64,000 bases of DNA from Bubalus kerabau (GCF_029407905.1 NC_073643.1:43078501-43142500), one strand, 5' to 3'; counted from the first letter of the stretch, positions 34,860 through 46,201 are shown. Notes: generated by a model from the sequence alone, not told the origin. Translations and numbers: made by a program.

Positions 34860-35286
34860 CCATGATGCCGAGCTCTGAAACAGGAGGAAGGGGGCAGGGC
34901 ACAACCTTTGAAGAATGACATAGCCCAAGGCACAACATAAACTGATTAGAAACCAGATGAGTCCAAGGTTGAAGGCAAGTGACTTCCACTAAACCTTGAG
35001 CCACAGTACATGCTCATTGTAACACATCAGCAAGCTAAGTGACAGACCCATAGGTGCCATGACAGTTCCAAGGCCAACCATCAAAGACCAAAAAGTGGGT
35101 GGGGGCCCAATTCCTGGAAATTTCCACCCCTTCCCCAAAATAGTATAATAGAATAATCTTCCCACTTATCAGCATATGAAATTATCCAGCCCATAAAAAC
35201 TAACCACATCATATTTCGAGGGCACTCTCACCTTCTAAGATGATCTGTGCACTCTGTCTGATGGAATGTTTCTCTAAATAAACCAC
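34860..35286 (+). mobile_element. ERV LTR fragment, U3-R part
   Basis: A plus-strand LTR with a U3 body, the TATA-like 'cccataaaaactaacc' near 35191-35206 and the polyadenylation signal AATAAA at 35277-35282. It stops just after that signal, where an L1 poly-T tail begins. It resembles ruminant class I ERV LTRs. The 5' edge is approximate. The missing U5 portion lies inverted at 34208-34309. Confidence 0.65.
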
Positions 35287-35345
35287 TTTTTTTTCCAAAC
35301 TTTAAACTTTTATTTTGTATTGGGGTACAGCTATTTAACAATGTC
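35286..35345 (-). mobile_element. L1 3' end fragment
   Basis: A poly-T run (35287-35295) leads into 'ccaaactttaaacttttattttg' and 'attggggtacagctatttaac', the minus-strand terminus of ruminant L1. Only about 60 bases remain. Confidence 0.7.
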
Positions 35346-35620
35346 AGATGAGACGGAAGATGAGCAGGGCCAATTGAGGTCTTCTGGGTTGTGCTTAGGA
35401 TCTTCATGTTTATCTCACGGACGGTGGGAAACCGCTGAGGGGCCAGGGACAGAGGGAATCAGATTTGTTTCTCGATAAGGTCACTGTACTATTTGAGTGG
35501 ATACAGGCTGGAGGATATGAGTGGAAAGGAGAGAGTTTAGAAGACAGCCAAGTGTTTAGACCAGATGAACTAAATGGGAGAAATGAAATAGAGTAAGGAA
35601 ATGACATTGGTGATATATAT
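35346..35620 (-). repeat. L2 LINE fragment
   Basis: 'ggaaaccgctgaggggcc', 'gaatcagatttgtttctcg' and 'ggtcactgtactatttgag' match minus-strand L2 3' coding-region blocks. It is decayed. Confidence 0.55.
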
Positions 35621-35639
35621 GATTATATTTTATTACCAT

Positions 35640-35830
35640 TTAATGTGCCCTTCCTGCATGCTCGACCCTTTGCTATCTCATTTCATCTGCCCAGTGACCC
35701 TTGAAATGGACATGATCTTGCCCGTATAACAGATGAGGGAACTGAACCTTAAGGAGTTGACTTAGCTTGCCCACAGTCATAGAACATATGAATGGGGAAA
35801 TCTAGGAATGAAAAGCCCAGAGCCAACCAA
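35640..35830 (-). repeat. MIR SINE (decayed)
   Basis: 'cccgtataacagatgaggg', 'actgaaccttaaggagttgac' and 'gcttgcccacagtcatagaac' are minus-strand MIR core blocks. Confidence 0.7.
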
Positions 35831-38800
35831 AGACACTGGGCAGATTCCACAATCCTTTTCTTAGAATTGGTTGATGTACACGTTGTAGAAATAAACGTCA
35901 GGGCATTCTCTTTGTCTCTTGGCAAAATCTGTCTCAGCAGGTTTCCTGTAAGTGAACCCACATAGAGGAGTGAACCTCCCCAGGTTCCTCAACTGATTAT
36001 AGAAGGATGTTAGCCCCAGAGTTTATAAACCCCTCCAGCCGTAGCTTCCATTGTACTGAAATCACCCCTGGAGTCAGGACCCTTCAGACAGAGCTGTTCA
36101 TGCCTTAAATCTCCAAACACAAGATGATTCTGATTAGAAGGCCTTCCCAGCAAAGATACTGAGAGTGGTGCCCCCTCCCAGGTGTGTTCACATTTTTTAA
36201 GAAAAATATCCTTGCTTCTATCGAAGCACCTGCTATCCATAGATTACCTATTCGCTGTAATTCTTTTTTTAATCTTGTAAAGCTGACTGCTTTCAAATAG
36301 GCCTCAGATTGCATGACGGAAATTCATCTCCTCGAACTTTATTTAACAGGGCCACAGAATCATTCTGAAAGAATCATTTAAATTAATATGAAGCATTACA
36401 CTGTTAAAGGGGGCAAAAATTCACTCTAATTCCCAATTTCAGAATTGCTCAAGACTTCTGTTCTGGGCTGTGACCCGGTGAGTGTGGGCAGCCTAGGTGG
36501 CTGAGAAGTCCTCACGTATCCTAAAGTCACATTCCAGCTTTTGACAGCTAATGTAAAGGGAGAATTCCCACCCCCTCACTGCCCCACCCCGCCCCGTCAT
36601 TCGGTTAGAAATCACTCATTCACCAGTGAATACTGGTTAAATACGGAAAATGTGGAAACAAACAAAAAAAGGCTAGAGTGGAGGTGGAGGTTTTGGTATC
36701 CCAAGCGGTAATCCACCCCAAGCTGTGTTAGTTTCAGATGAGACAGCTTGTATGAAAATTTAGGAGTCCCGGAGAACAACAATAACAAAAATTAACAAAT
36801 GGCAGGATGAGTAGCAGAAGGGAAAATCAAGCATATGCTGCTCGTTTGAAATGTAGTTTCATGAAAAATCTTTCCCATTACACCCTAAAACAATCTGTCC
36901 TTGCCAGATAACGCATTGGACATGGAAAGCCTGTTCCCTCCACTTGCTTTCCTAGTTATAAGGCAGCCCTTTAAAAATAAGAGCTCAGCTGCTGGAGACA
37001 AAAAAAAAAAAGTCAACTTGTCTTCGGAAGTAACGTAAGGGGGGGGGTGGTGGTAAGGGGAGCCAGGGCCTCTTCCCACCACTTAACCAGCGGTGGCAAG
37101 CAGCACTTGGCTGTTTGTGTTCAGTCAACACTAATCAATAAACATCTGTTGGAATGAGCATTGGTGCCTCTTTACGATTCATTATGCTTCATTAGGAATT
37201 GGTTTTGTCTTCAAGGGAAGGAAAAAAAAAAATCTCATGTAATTAAAGAATAGTATTTTATGCTCCCATATTTTTCCCCCTAAAGACCTAAATCCTTTTA
37301 AGGCCATTATTTACAGTACATTTATCTGTATTTAAATGTAGCTACTTTTCCTTGGAAAGACCATCTGTTCATAAGGACCATCCTTTTTCCGTCCTGCCAG
37401 AGGTACACGTTGGCAAAGCAGTGGTGTTCACTGAGGACTGTAGTTAAATGAAAATGTATGAGGTGTGAATGAGAGGGAGAGCAGGGACCCAGCAAAGTGA
37501 TGTCTGGCCCTGTCCTGGGTGGGGGGTGTAAAGGAAACGCAAAGTTTGCTGGACGGAGAGGCACATTTGAAATGACAGTCTTTGGAAATGGCTTTACCAA
37601 AGGGAGGTATAATATCAGAAATTCTCAAGGCTGGTTGACTTCAGTGATCCTTTTGCTGGGTTGATGATAGATAGTTTAAGTGTCCCCTGCAGTATCTGGC
37701 AGGCAGAACACTTTGTTATTTTTCTTTTGAGAAAATATCTTGCGGTCGAGGGAGTATTAGCAAAAGTGATGCAGCTATAGTGACTGAAGTCACCTTAAAG
37801 GCACCATGAGTTTATCCCCGCTGAGGGCATTGCGCTCGGGTGAACTTAACAGAGTTGCATATACTGTACACAAACGTACAATTAAAACCTAAAATCACTG
37901 ATGATGACCCCACATTATATAGAACACAGTTTCTATTCCTGTTAGTTTAACATTTATTTAACCAGAGCTCTTGATGAACTAAAAAGCAGTCAGGGACTTT
38001 AGAAAGAGTAGAGCACAGCAGAAGTCAGGGTGAAATTCAAGGATTAGTGAAATATTAGCATTTACTTTTCCATTTAACTCATACTGGAGTTCCCAAATAT
38101 AGAGTTTTGGAGGGCTCTTCCATATGAGTAAAACCTTTCCTTGAAAAACACTCAAGGAATTTCACTTAAAGCCTGCTACCATATATAAGTGAAGGGAATG
38201 AAAGGGTTAGGTGCAATGTGATTAACTGTTTCTTTTATTGAATAATGGAATGAAAATTAGAATTAAAAAATAGCCAGACATTCCCAAGCAGCATCACACC
38301 TATGCATACAGCAGGTCATATCCCTGTGAATTTAGGTACAAAGGATTTCTTGTTCACAGAAGTGAAGGATAATTACATAATGCATCTGTGCAAAAAGTTA
38401 AATGTGCAAGCAATATGTGAGATATGAATTTCTCCTCCCATCTAGCAGACCTGTTCTTTGTCTCCATATTTCCCAAAATGCGTTTGACAAAACACTTGTC
38501 TGTCAGGATGCTTAGCAAAATGAAAAGGTGATGAGACCCCCGTGAAGCATGTTTGGGCAATGTAGCACTCTTAGACAGTCACAGGCTCTATTGGCATCTT
38601 AAAGGCACTGAGAAATCTAGCAATAAATAAACAACTTTAGCTTTGTTATATTCCAGCATCTCTCAAACTTGTTTGACAAGCAAGTCCTTCTGTTCACAGA
38701 GCGTGTTTTCGCATCATTCAGCACAAGTGTTCGTGGAAACACACTTTGGCAAATGGTGACCTACAGGATGTCTTCTAGGCTGTGTAGCTGATACGTTTGA

Positions 38801-39386
38801 TGCGGAATATTGGATTAAAAGTGCGGAGGTGCTGTTTCTGTGGGTCTCCAGGAGGACAGAGAACTCTGATAGGAAACTGCAGAACTATATAACTGGAGGC
38901 ATTGTGAGGGTATCGGATCTTTGGAATCAGGAATAGCCTGATTCTTGGTGGAATAGCCTTCCTATAAAAGATACCTTGATGATGCATCTCTGATTTTTGT
39001 TTTCCTGTAGCCCATTTCCCTGAGTCTAAAATAGGTTGTAAATGCATCTGGGCTTCCTGAATTGCTTCAGGTTTCTCATAGGTTTCTGCCTTCTCTCTGG
39101 GTACTTCTTCACTTTGTCAAAAACGTGCGTAGTTTACATTGTGAAATCAAATTGAAACAGTTTAATCTCACCACCTGCAGCTTAGAGTCCTGGACACCTG
39201 ACCTTTGTAGGAAAGTACACAGTTGAGGTTAGCAGTGGGCACTACCAAAGAAAGTTTGCCTTTCACAGCCTTCCATATATATTAAAAATGCGTCCTTAGA
39301 GAGGGGGTATTTTTCCTCATTTCAGTGTCTCTCCAAATTGATGAAGGACAAAAATTTCCCACCTACCCTTGATCCTTTAGAATAGC
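35831..39386. other. Long unique stretch
   Basis: About 3.5 kb, the least repetitive part of the window. It contains an A-run and a G-run near 37000-37050, a TAAT/ATTA-rich segment at about 37110-37330, and a weak hAT/MER5-like remnant near 38650-38765 ('catctctcaaacttgtttgac'). No gene is visible on either strand. Confidence 0.45.
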
Positions 39387-39586
39387 TGCTGCTGTTGTTC
39401 ATTTGTAGGTTGTGTCCAACTCTGTGATCCCATGGACTCTAGCCCCCCTGGGCTTTCTGGCCTTCACTATCTCCCGGAGTTTCTTCAGATTCATGTTCAT
39501 TGAATCCATGATGCTATCTAACCATCTCATCCTCTGCCACCTGCTTCTCCTTTTGACTTCAGTCTTTCCCGGCAGCAGGGTCTTTT
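39387..39586 (-). mobile_element. BovB LINE 3' fragment
   Basis: A minus-strand tail from 'gctgctgttgttcatttgtagg' to 'tctttcccggcagcagggtc', 5'-truncated and moderately diverged. Confidence 0.85.
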
Positions 39587-39689
39587 TGTTGCTTATGTTC
39601 TGCCCTGTTTAATTGAAGTGACATTCTTTGCAATGCTGTTGTGAGAGATGGGGTTATAGGTCTTAATTGTTTCTGTTTTTTACTCCATT

Positions 39690-39822
39690 TTCCTTTTTTT
39701 ATTTTCCTAAGTATCTCATTTTTTTCCATTCTATTTCTTCTGTTTCTCTTTTTTGCCCCTCCACCCCTTCCTTCCCCTTTTCTATTCTTTTTCTTATTTT
39801 TTTTTAGTCTTTTCTCCCCTGT
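39690..39822. repeat. T-rich polypyrimidine tract
   Basis: About 130 bases are dominated by T and C. The Phe/Leu/Ser-rich open frame across it is a composition artefact. Confidence 0.8.
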
Positions 39823-41919
39823 CCTTCCCTAATAAAGAATTATGGTGGCCCTAAACACGTTACATGATATTATGTCACATTCCTTAGATTTACGAAGTGT
39901 ATCCAGCACACACAGAACTGAGGTACATCTGGGAACCATGCTCATTCTTAGTGAACATCTTTGCCAAATTCTGCCAAAACGTTGAACATCTTTGCCAAAA
40001 CACAATTTATAAGCACTGTGTTTTAGAATTTTACATAGCGTTTTTCAGGTTTTCAGGCTGTAGTTGGTTCTTTTAGGTCAAGGTCAACGTGTGTGGGTTG
40101 CACAGGTTGTCTTGCCTGACAGTTCCCAGCCAAAGTGGAAGTGAGGATGCCGTGCAGTTGAGGCTTCCACTGTAAGCCCCAGACCTGGGGGCCAAAAAAG
40201 GGCAGTTTCCCCCTTCTCTGCCACCTTGGTACTAGCCCAGTAGAAGGCTGAGCGCTACAGTCATCCCCGTTCAGAGACCTCTGCTTATCACACTGGTTCA
40301 TCACAGGCTCCCAAAGCAGTTTAGCAATTTTATCTGCCAGTTCTAGGCTTTTCCTTTCTTGGACACATTTGCACATGATGACATTTTCTCAGAAACCTCA
40401 CATCAGTTCAGCAGTTTCATCTGCACATTCTTTCCATTCATCCAGTCTAGAAAGGCCTTTAAACATGACATGTTCCCTCGTGGTCTCCTTTCCCAGTCTG
40501 GCCGTTGGTTCTCTGGGTGACCAGTTTGATTTGCCTTTTCTAGCTTGATAATTCTTTTTGGCAGAGCAGAAAGCAGGAAATTAGAAGCTGATTCAACTTC
40601 TTTTCTGATGATCTAGTTGTATTTGTAGATCAAAGGATATTTAATATTTATGGTTTTGAATATCGACTTTAATATAAAGTTAGTTATAATCCTGGATATT
40701 GTATTGTGTGTGCTAGAAATTGGATGTACTTAATATTCTTTAAAAAGTTTCTTTAAGAATCACTTAGAGGTATGAATTTGTCTAATAAACTTAAACCCCA
40801 CTGTTACGTTTGACTTGGAAGGTCCACCCCTCTCTTGTTGAGGATGGAAGAAAGTTGATCACTGATCAGTGCATTAATGTAAACTCTAAGAGTTTACATT
40901 ATGCTATGCTACCAAGAAGTTTTATTCTCTAGCTCAAAGAGAACACAATTCTGCAGGAGACAAAATAAATAGTAAATACTGTCATCTCTCAAATAATAGT
41001 CTTTTACAGTAAAGGTATAAACCAAGCAGGGAGATATTTCTGTAGCTCTGCGATATTTAGTATACCATTATATATATTCTCACATATATGCATGCGTATG
41101 TCTCAGATACATCTCCTTAATGGAGTCTGTATTTTCTATCAGCACAGATACCTGCATCTATGCGTTGTATTTCATGGTGTGTTCTGCTGGACAAGTTAAA
41201 GGCTTACAAATTTAGGACGTAATGTTTAATGAAAATGTACGCTATCAATTTCTGTCATGATGTAAGCGTTGTTTTGCTAACTCTGTGATCTACTTGCCTT
41301 AAAACCTTCCTATAATTAGATATTTCCCAGGATATGAGATTAATAGAGCAGTGTCACACAAACCATCTTCCCTGCCCCAACTGCGAGAACATCCTTTTCC
41401 CCTGAATAAGACTGTTTGCTCTGATAGATTTTATCCTGATGGTAATTTGATTTATGGGACTGATGTTGAATTTCTTCCTTTCAAATTTATGGTCTGGTAG
41501 ATTCCATGCTGAGTTCAAGATGCTGAGCCTAATGATATTCACATTGGTGGCATTATATTGATTTGTTTTGGTATGATATATAGGGCTTTTAAAAATAATA
41601 ACACTGACTAATTATACAATATACTTTTTTATGCTTATGCACACTGAAATTAAGATTTATGCTCAATATCATGTGATTCATTTTATAAGTGTCTAAATCC
41701 AGAACTCTGAATTGATGACATTTTTAATTGGGAATAGGTAGTGATGTGTGTCTTCTCTTGTTACTTCCTAAAGGTTCAGTATTTGAGTGCTGCTGTTATT
41801 TGTTATAATTTATTTTGTGGGCTTTGTGGGGCATTTTATAATTAACACATATGCATACAAGAGACTTCTGTTCTAGTTAACCAAACCCTAAAGAAAAATT
41901 AGGTAACTAGCTTTGATAT
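39823..41919. other. Mostly unique sequence with palindromes
   Basis: GAACATCTTTGCCAAA occurs twice, 31 bases apart (39953 and 39984), a small tandem duplication. Two adjacent palindromes lie at 40860-40901. AT-rich segments near 41050-41110 and 41580-41640 carry no recognised element. No gene is visible. Confidence 0.45.
40860..40901. repeat. Two adjacent perfect palindromes
   Basis: CACTGATCAGTG at 40860-40871 is a perfect 12-base palindrome. Three bases further on, 40875-40901 is a 13-base inverted repeat (TAATGTAAACTCT) around a single central A at 40888. I know of no transposon with these ends. Confidence 0.9.
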
Positions 41920-42244
41920 GTGAAGTATAGGATTTCTCAGGTGGGCGCTAATAGTAAAGAACTCCCTGCCAGTGTAGAAAACATAAGAGACACGGGTTTG
42001 ATACCTGAGTTGGGAAGATCCCCTGGAGAGGGCATGGCAACCCACCCACTCAAGCGTTCTTTTGTGTGTATATATATATATATATATATTTTTTTTTTTT
42101 AATTTATATTGATCACTCAAGTATTCTTGCCTGAAAATCCCAGGGACAGAGGAGCCTGGTGGGCTGCAGTCCATAGGGAGCAGAATCTGGCACGACTAAA
42201 GCAACTTAGCGCTCACACACACACACACACACACGTGAAGTATA
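41920..42244 (+). repeat. Bov-tA SINE interrupted by a short AT insertion
   Basis: The plus-strand SINE occupies 41930-42234 including its (CA)n tail at 42214-42234. It is flanked by perfect GTGAAGTATA copies at 41920-41929 and 42235-42244. The body is interrupted at about 42055-42113 by (TA)n and poly-T sequence bounded by CACTCAAG direct repeats. Confidence 0.93.
42047..42121. repeat. (TA)n/poly-T insertion bounded by direct repeats
   Basis: CACTCAAGCGTTCTT (from 42047) and CACTCAAGTATTCTT (from 42114) bracket a run of TG, TA and T bases. The SINE should contain this 15-mer region only once. This is either a small poly-A-type retroinsertion with a target duplication or a replication-slippage duplication. 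Confidence 0.85.
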
Positions 42245-43110
42245 AACCCTTATAGTTTTATGCTACACTCTGAAAATGAATTAAATGCCCATCACATGGG
42301 ATAATGGATGTGAACATACTTTTGTATACTACATGTCAATTGATAAAGTGTAGTGGCTTAAAGGTGATAAACATTGGTCCACACAGCCCATTGTTTGTGG
42401 AGAATAGAAGAACATGTGAGCATGAATAGCATGTTATATCTGAAATATACCAAAATCTCAAGCTAATTTCAAATATTCTAGTTTCATACCTCTGTGAAAA
42501 GGAATTTTCCTGGGTCTAAAATCAATTTTAGTATATGGTATTTGAGCTTTTACCATGAATAATATACAATCTATTAGTAAAGACCTTGACCAAAAAATCA
42601 GTCATTAAATTAAAAAAAAAAAGCCAAAACACAAATTATTATGGGTCAGTTTACTTATGGATTGCTTTATTAAAAAAAAAAAATGATACAGATACTTGGC
42701 GTTAATGAATTGAAAACTTTAGTTGGTTGACCAGATTTATTCCTTTTTCAACCAGCTGTCCTGTTGTTGTATGAAAACAGGTTTGCTGAGGTCTTTGCCA
42801 ACAGACAGCAAACTATTATGATGAAAAATGTGACTTTTTAGTGTCATGCATCTGTTAACCAATTCACATCCAACATTCTAAACTGTTCTCTTCATTTCCT
42901 TGCCTATATTCCCATGAAAACTTCATTTATTTATTCACAAGTTATTTTAAGATAAGCCATTTCCCCCAGTTTGTAGTGCAGCTTTATGGAAAGAGACATC
43001 ATCATGGAGTCTGACAGATCTGTCCTTGAAATAATAATACTCCTTCATGAATAATTTCTGGGAAATCTATTTTTCAAAAACTCAATTTTTAGGAATAAAT
43101 AACTTTGTAA
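42245..43110. other. Unique AT-rich sequence
   Basis: Two A-runs lie near 42611-42622 and 42673-42683. Nothing else is recognised. Confidence 0.4.
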
Positions 43111-43562
43111 AACTGCCGGCAATGCAGGATACCTGGGTTTGATCCCTAGGTTGGGAAGATCCGCTGGAGGAGGGCGTGACAGCTCAGTTCAGTTCAGTCG
43201 CCCAGTTGTGTCCGACTCTTTGTGACCCCATGGACTGCAGCATGCCAGGCCTCCCTGTCCATCACCAATTCCCAGAATTTACCCAAACTCATGTCCATTG
43301 AATTGGTGATGCCATCCAACCATCTCATCCTCTGTCGTCCCCTTCTCCTTTCACATTCAATCTTTCCCATCAGCAGGGTCTTTTCAAATGAGTCAGCTCT
43401 TTGCTTCAGGTGGCCAAAGTATTGGAGTTTCAGCTTCAACATCGTGACAACCCAGTCTAATATCCTTGCCTGGGGAATCCCCATGGATAGAGGAGCCTGG
43501 CAGGCTACAGTCCATGGAGTTGCAGAGTCCGACACAACTGAGTGACTACGCACAGCACAATG
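43111..43562 (+). repeat. Bov-tA SINE split by a BovB insertion
   Basis: The plus-strand SINE parts are 43111-43181 ('ccggcaatgcagg', 'gttgggaagatccgctgg') and 43443-43562 ('cctggggaatcccc', 'gaggagcctggcaggctac'). The extreme 5' head is missing or decayed. The interruption is the BovB at 43182-43442. Confidence 0.9.
43182..43442 (-). mobile_element. BovB LINE 3' fragment with target duplication CGTGACA
   Basis: A minus-strand BovB tail with the (GTTCA)n end at the left and truncation in 'ggagtttcagcttcaacat'. CGTGACA at 43175-43181 and 43443-43449 flanks it exactly, which fixes the boundaries and shows insertion into a pre-existing Bov-tA. The longest minus-strand open frame of the window (43194-43769) is a chance read-through of this nest and the next SINE. 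Confidence 0.95.
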
Positions 43563-43615
43563 CACACAGCTCAGCACAAGAATGTAAAAAAGAAAGTTCC
43601 TAACGTGGTGCATGT

Positions 43616-43828
43616 GTGCATGCTGAGGAGTTTCACTCGTGTCCGACTCTTTGCGATCCTGTGGACAGTAGCCCATCAGGCTCCTCTGTCCATTGAATTC
43701 TCCAAGCAAGAATACTGGAATGGGTTGCCATGCCCTCCTCCAAGGGATCTTCCTGACCCAGTGGTCCAACTTGGTCTCTTACATCTCCTGCTTTGACAGG
43801 AGAGTTCTTTACCACTAGCGCCACCATA
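43616..43828 (-). repeat. Bov-tA SINE
   Basis: A minus-strand copy with 'cactcgtgtccgactctttgcg', 'ggaatgggttgccatgccc' and 'ttaccactagcgccacca'. It lies in opposite orientation to the Bov-tA at 43111-43562, only about 55 bases away. Confidence 0.9.
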
Positions 43829-46047
43829 AATAAGGTTGTAAAATAGAAACTACTTGGGTATGATAGATGCTCAGTGAAACCTGATAGCTACTCAATGAAG
43901 GTTCATTCTAATTCTACTAGTATTTAACTCACAGAATATAGATTTGGGCTTTGGATGACTGAGCATGAGCTTTAGTTTTTTGATGCAAACACCAGTAACA
44001 CTAGCAATACTTGTATGCTTTTTCTATTGTATACCTGGGTTGTTAGAAATAAAATATTGGCAGTCCTGAGTTCTGTGCATAATGCAAAATGCATACTTAA
44101 TGTATATTAGAAAAATGTATGCATCAAGCTATTCTTTTGTTATTTTCTTTATGTGATTCTCATCCCCCCATGAGATGTTGGTGCTTTTGACCTAGCAAAC
44201 ACACATGTGAATAATTGCTTTAAGTTGGATTTTAATATTTAACTAAAAATTTAAAGGAAAATAAAATTGTACTGAGAAAATAGTCACCATTTTCTATCAG
44301 TTTGCTTGCAAGGTTAGAAAAGACATTCACGTTTAAATATCTCTTTAATGATGGAAATGAAGAGCGCTCTATAACCTTGTAGTCAATAAGCCTGGGGATT
44401 AAACTCTGTAATTTAGGAGCTCATTAGCCATCCTTTCACTTAGGACAATAATAATTTAATACCTTAACACCCCCTCACTCCAATGACTTGCGAATCATAT
44501 TTCCTTTCCAGAGCCTTCTCCTTTCCAGAACTGTTGATTGACACTTGCAATTAGCTGAAATACAGTAAGGTAATCCTGGGGAGTATCGGCTTACTGTAAA
44601 TAGATTATGCTTTCTTTTATTTTGACTAAACTTTGGACAAAGTAGGTCTTAAGAAAAGCGAGCGAGAGAGAATGCGCAGCACCAAGTGTTTTCTAAAAAC
44701 CCCATCTCTAGTTGGTGGAGTTTTTGTTCAAAACCAGAAGGCTGACTCTGTTCACTATTTTCATAGTTTTTGGAAACACTTTGCCATATGAGTTGGGTTT
44801 TAAGATGAAAATACTCATGATAGAGTTCCTTTTGTTTGAGATGTGATCAGGGCTGCTGAATGAAACATTCTGTTTCAAAAAGTGTTAATGGAACATCTCT
44901 TACTAGTTTTATTAACAGATTATTTTGTGGTATTTTTTTTACTGTGTATACAGAATGATTGCTCAAGTGGTAGCATTAACTCAGTTGCTGTCTTCCAGAC
45001 ACTGCTAGGCATGGGAAATTAAAAAAAAAAAAAAAGAAACCACATCCTGTCTCTCAGAAAACTCATAGCCTAGCTTCAGAAAAATGAAAAAGTGAGCTTT
45101 AAGATATTGTGAAAGGCATAATAGAGGACTATGAGAACAATGAAATTGAGTGATTTTATTCTTGAGGTACCAGGTGTTGATTAAATGTGAGTGCTGAGTA
45201 TCTAGTAATTAACTGATTAAACTCATTACTTGGTACAGGTATCATGTTTACATGTTTCTAGATTTTTTTCCCCCCTCCTCTGGGGACGGCTTTATCTTTT
45301 CATTTCCATTTCTCTAAATATCAGTTTGAGCTATAAATCAACCAAGCAGTAAGCTCGAAGATGAGGAAAATGGCTGTAATAGCTAGTATGTCCTAACATC
45401 TTTGAATTTTCTTTGAATTAGTCACGGTGAATTTAATCCACCCAAAAACCAAACATTGGGGAATCACTTAGGCATCAAATTCTGGATCCAGTCCCCCATC
45501 TCCACCACTTTCAAACATTTTGGTGGTCATGATAGGAAGGCATCAAAGATCATCTCAAAGACAATTTCTTTGAATGCACTATTAGTGAGGGAATTTAATC
45601 TGTTGCTTGCTGTGTTAGCTGTCGGGGTAATCTGACTCTTAGCGTCTCATCTGGATATACTGATGGCTAGTGACTGATCCTTTCTCTCTCTTCTCATTTC
45701 TCAAAAGCTGCAGTAGCTATGTGGATCCATAGTATAAAAGGAATGTGCAAAAGAACTTTAAAACTCAAAATCAATGGGAAAGGTAAATGACAATTGAAAG
45801 GTCCGTTAATGTGGAAGTGAAAGAGAGATGCAAGTACTCATAACAAAAGGAAAAGTAATTAGAAGAATATAGTTAATTGGAAAGCGCATTTTACCCAGTT
45901 TTCCATAAGCATTGTTCTCCATAGTAACCTTCTCTATTCCCAGAGGCCTCAACAACCATCTGTCTCTGTATATAGTGAACTCTCAAGTTAATATGACCAT
46001 CCCAGACTTCTTTGCTGCCTCCTGACCTCTGTAACCTAACAGCCTAT
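43829..46047. other. Mostly unique AT-rich sequence
   Basis: At about 44990-45140 a decayed minus-strand L2 end is likely ('cagacactgctaggcatggg', then an A-run, then 'cacatcctgtctctcagaaaactcatagcc'). The segment 44360-44660 is AT-rich with several TAAT motifs. No gene is visible. Confidence 0.45.
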
Positions 46048-46201
46048 TAGCCCTCTCTACTGCTGCTGCTAAGTTGCTTCAGTCGTGTCCGACTCTGTGC
46101 AACCCCATGGACTGCAGCCTACCAGGCTCCTCCATCCATGGGATTTGCCAGGCAAGAGTACTGGAGTGGGGTGCCATTGCCTTCTCCTAGCCCTCTCTAC
46201 T
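46048..46201 (-). repeat. Bov-A monomer SINE with perfect 14-bp target duplication
   Basis: A single Bov-A unit on the minus strand (46062-46187, 126 bp) with a (GCT)n tail at the left. TAGCCCTCTCTACT occurs at 46048-46061 and 46188-46201 without mismatch. The body keeps several CpGs. Both facts suggest a recent insertion. Confidence 0.95.

Noticed and set aside
35191..35282. TATA-like box and AATAAA considered as a host gene end or promoter
   Set aside because: Their spacing and context match an LTR U3-R unit. No host exon is adjacent.
39641..39832. Phe/Leu-rich frame resembling a membrane peptide
   Set aside because: The hydrophobicity follows from the T/C-rich tract.
43194..43769. 191-codon minus-strand open frame
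   Set aside because: It reads through a Bov-tA, a nested BovB and a second Bov-tA. All of its content is repeat sequence.
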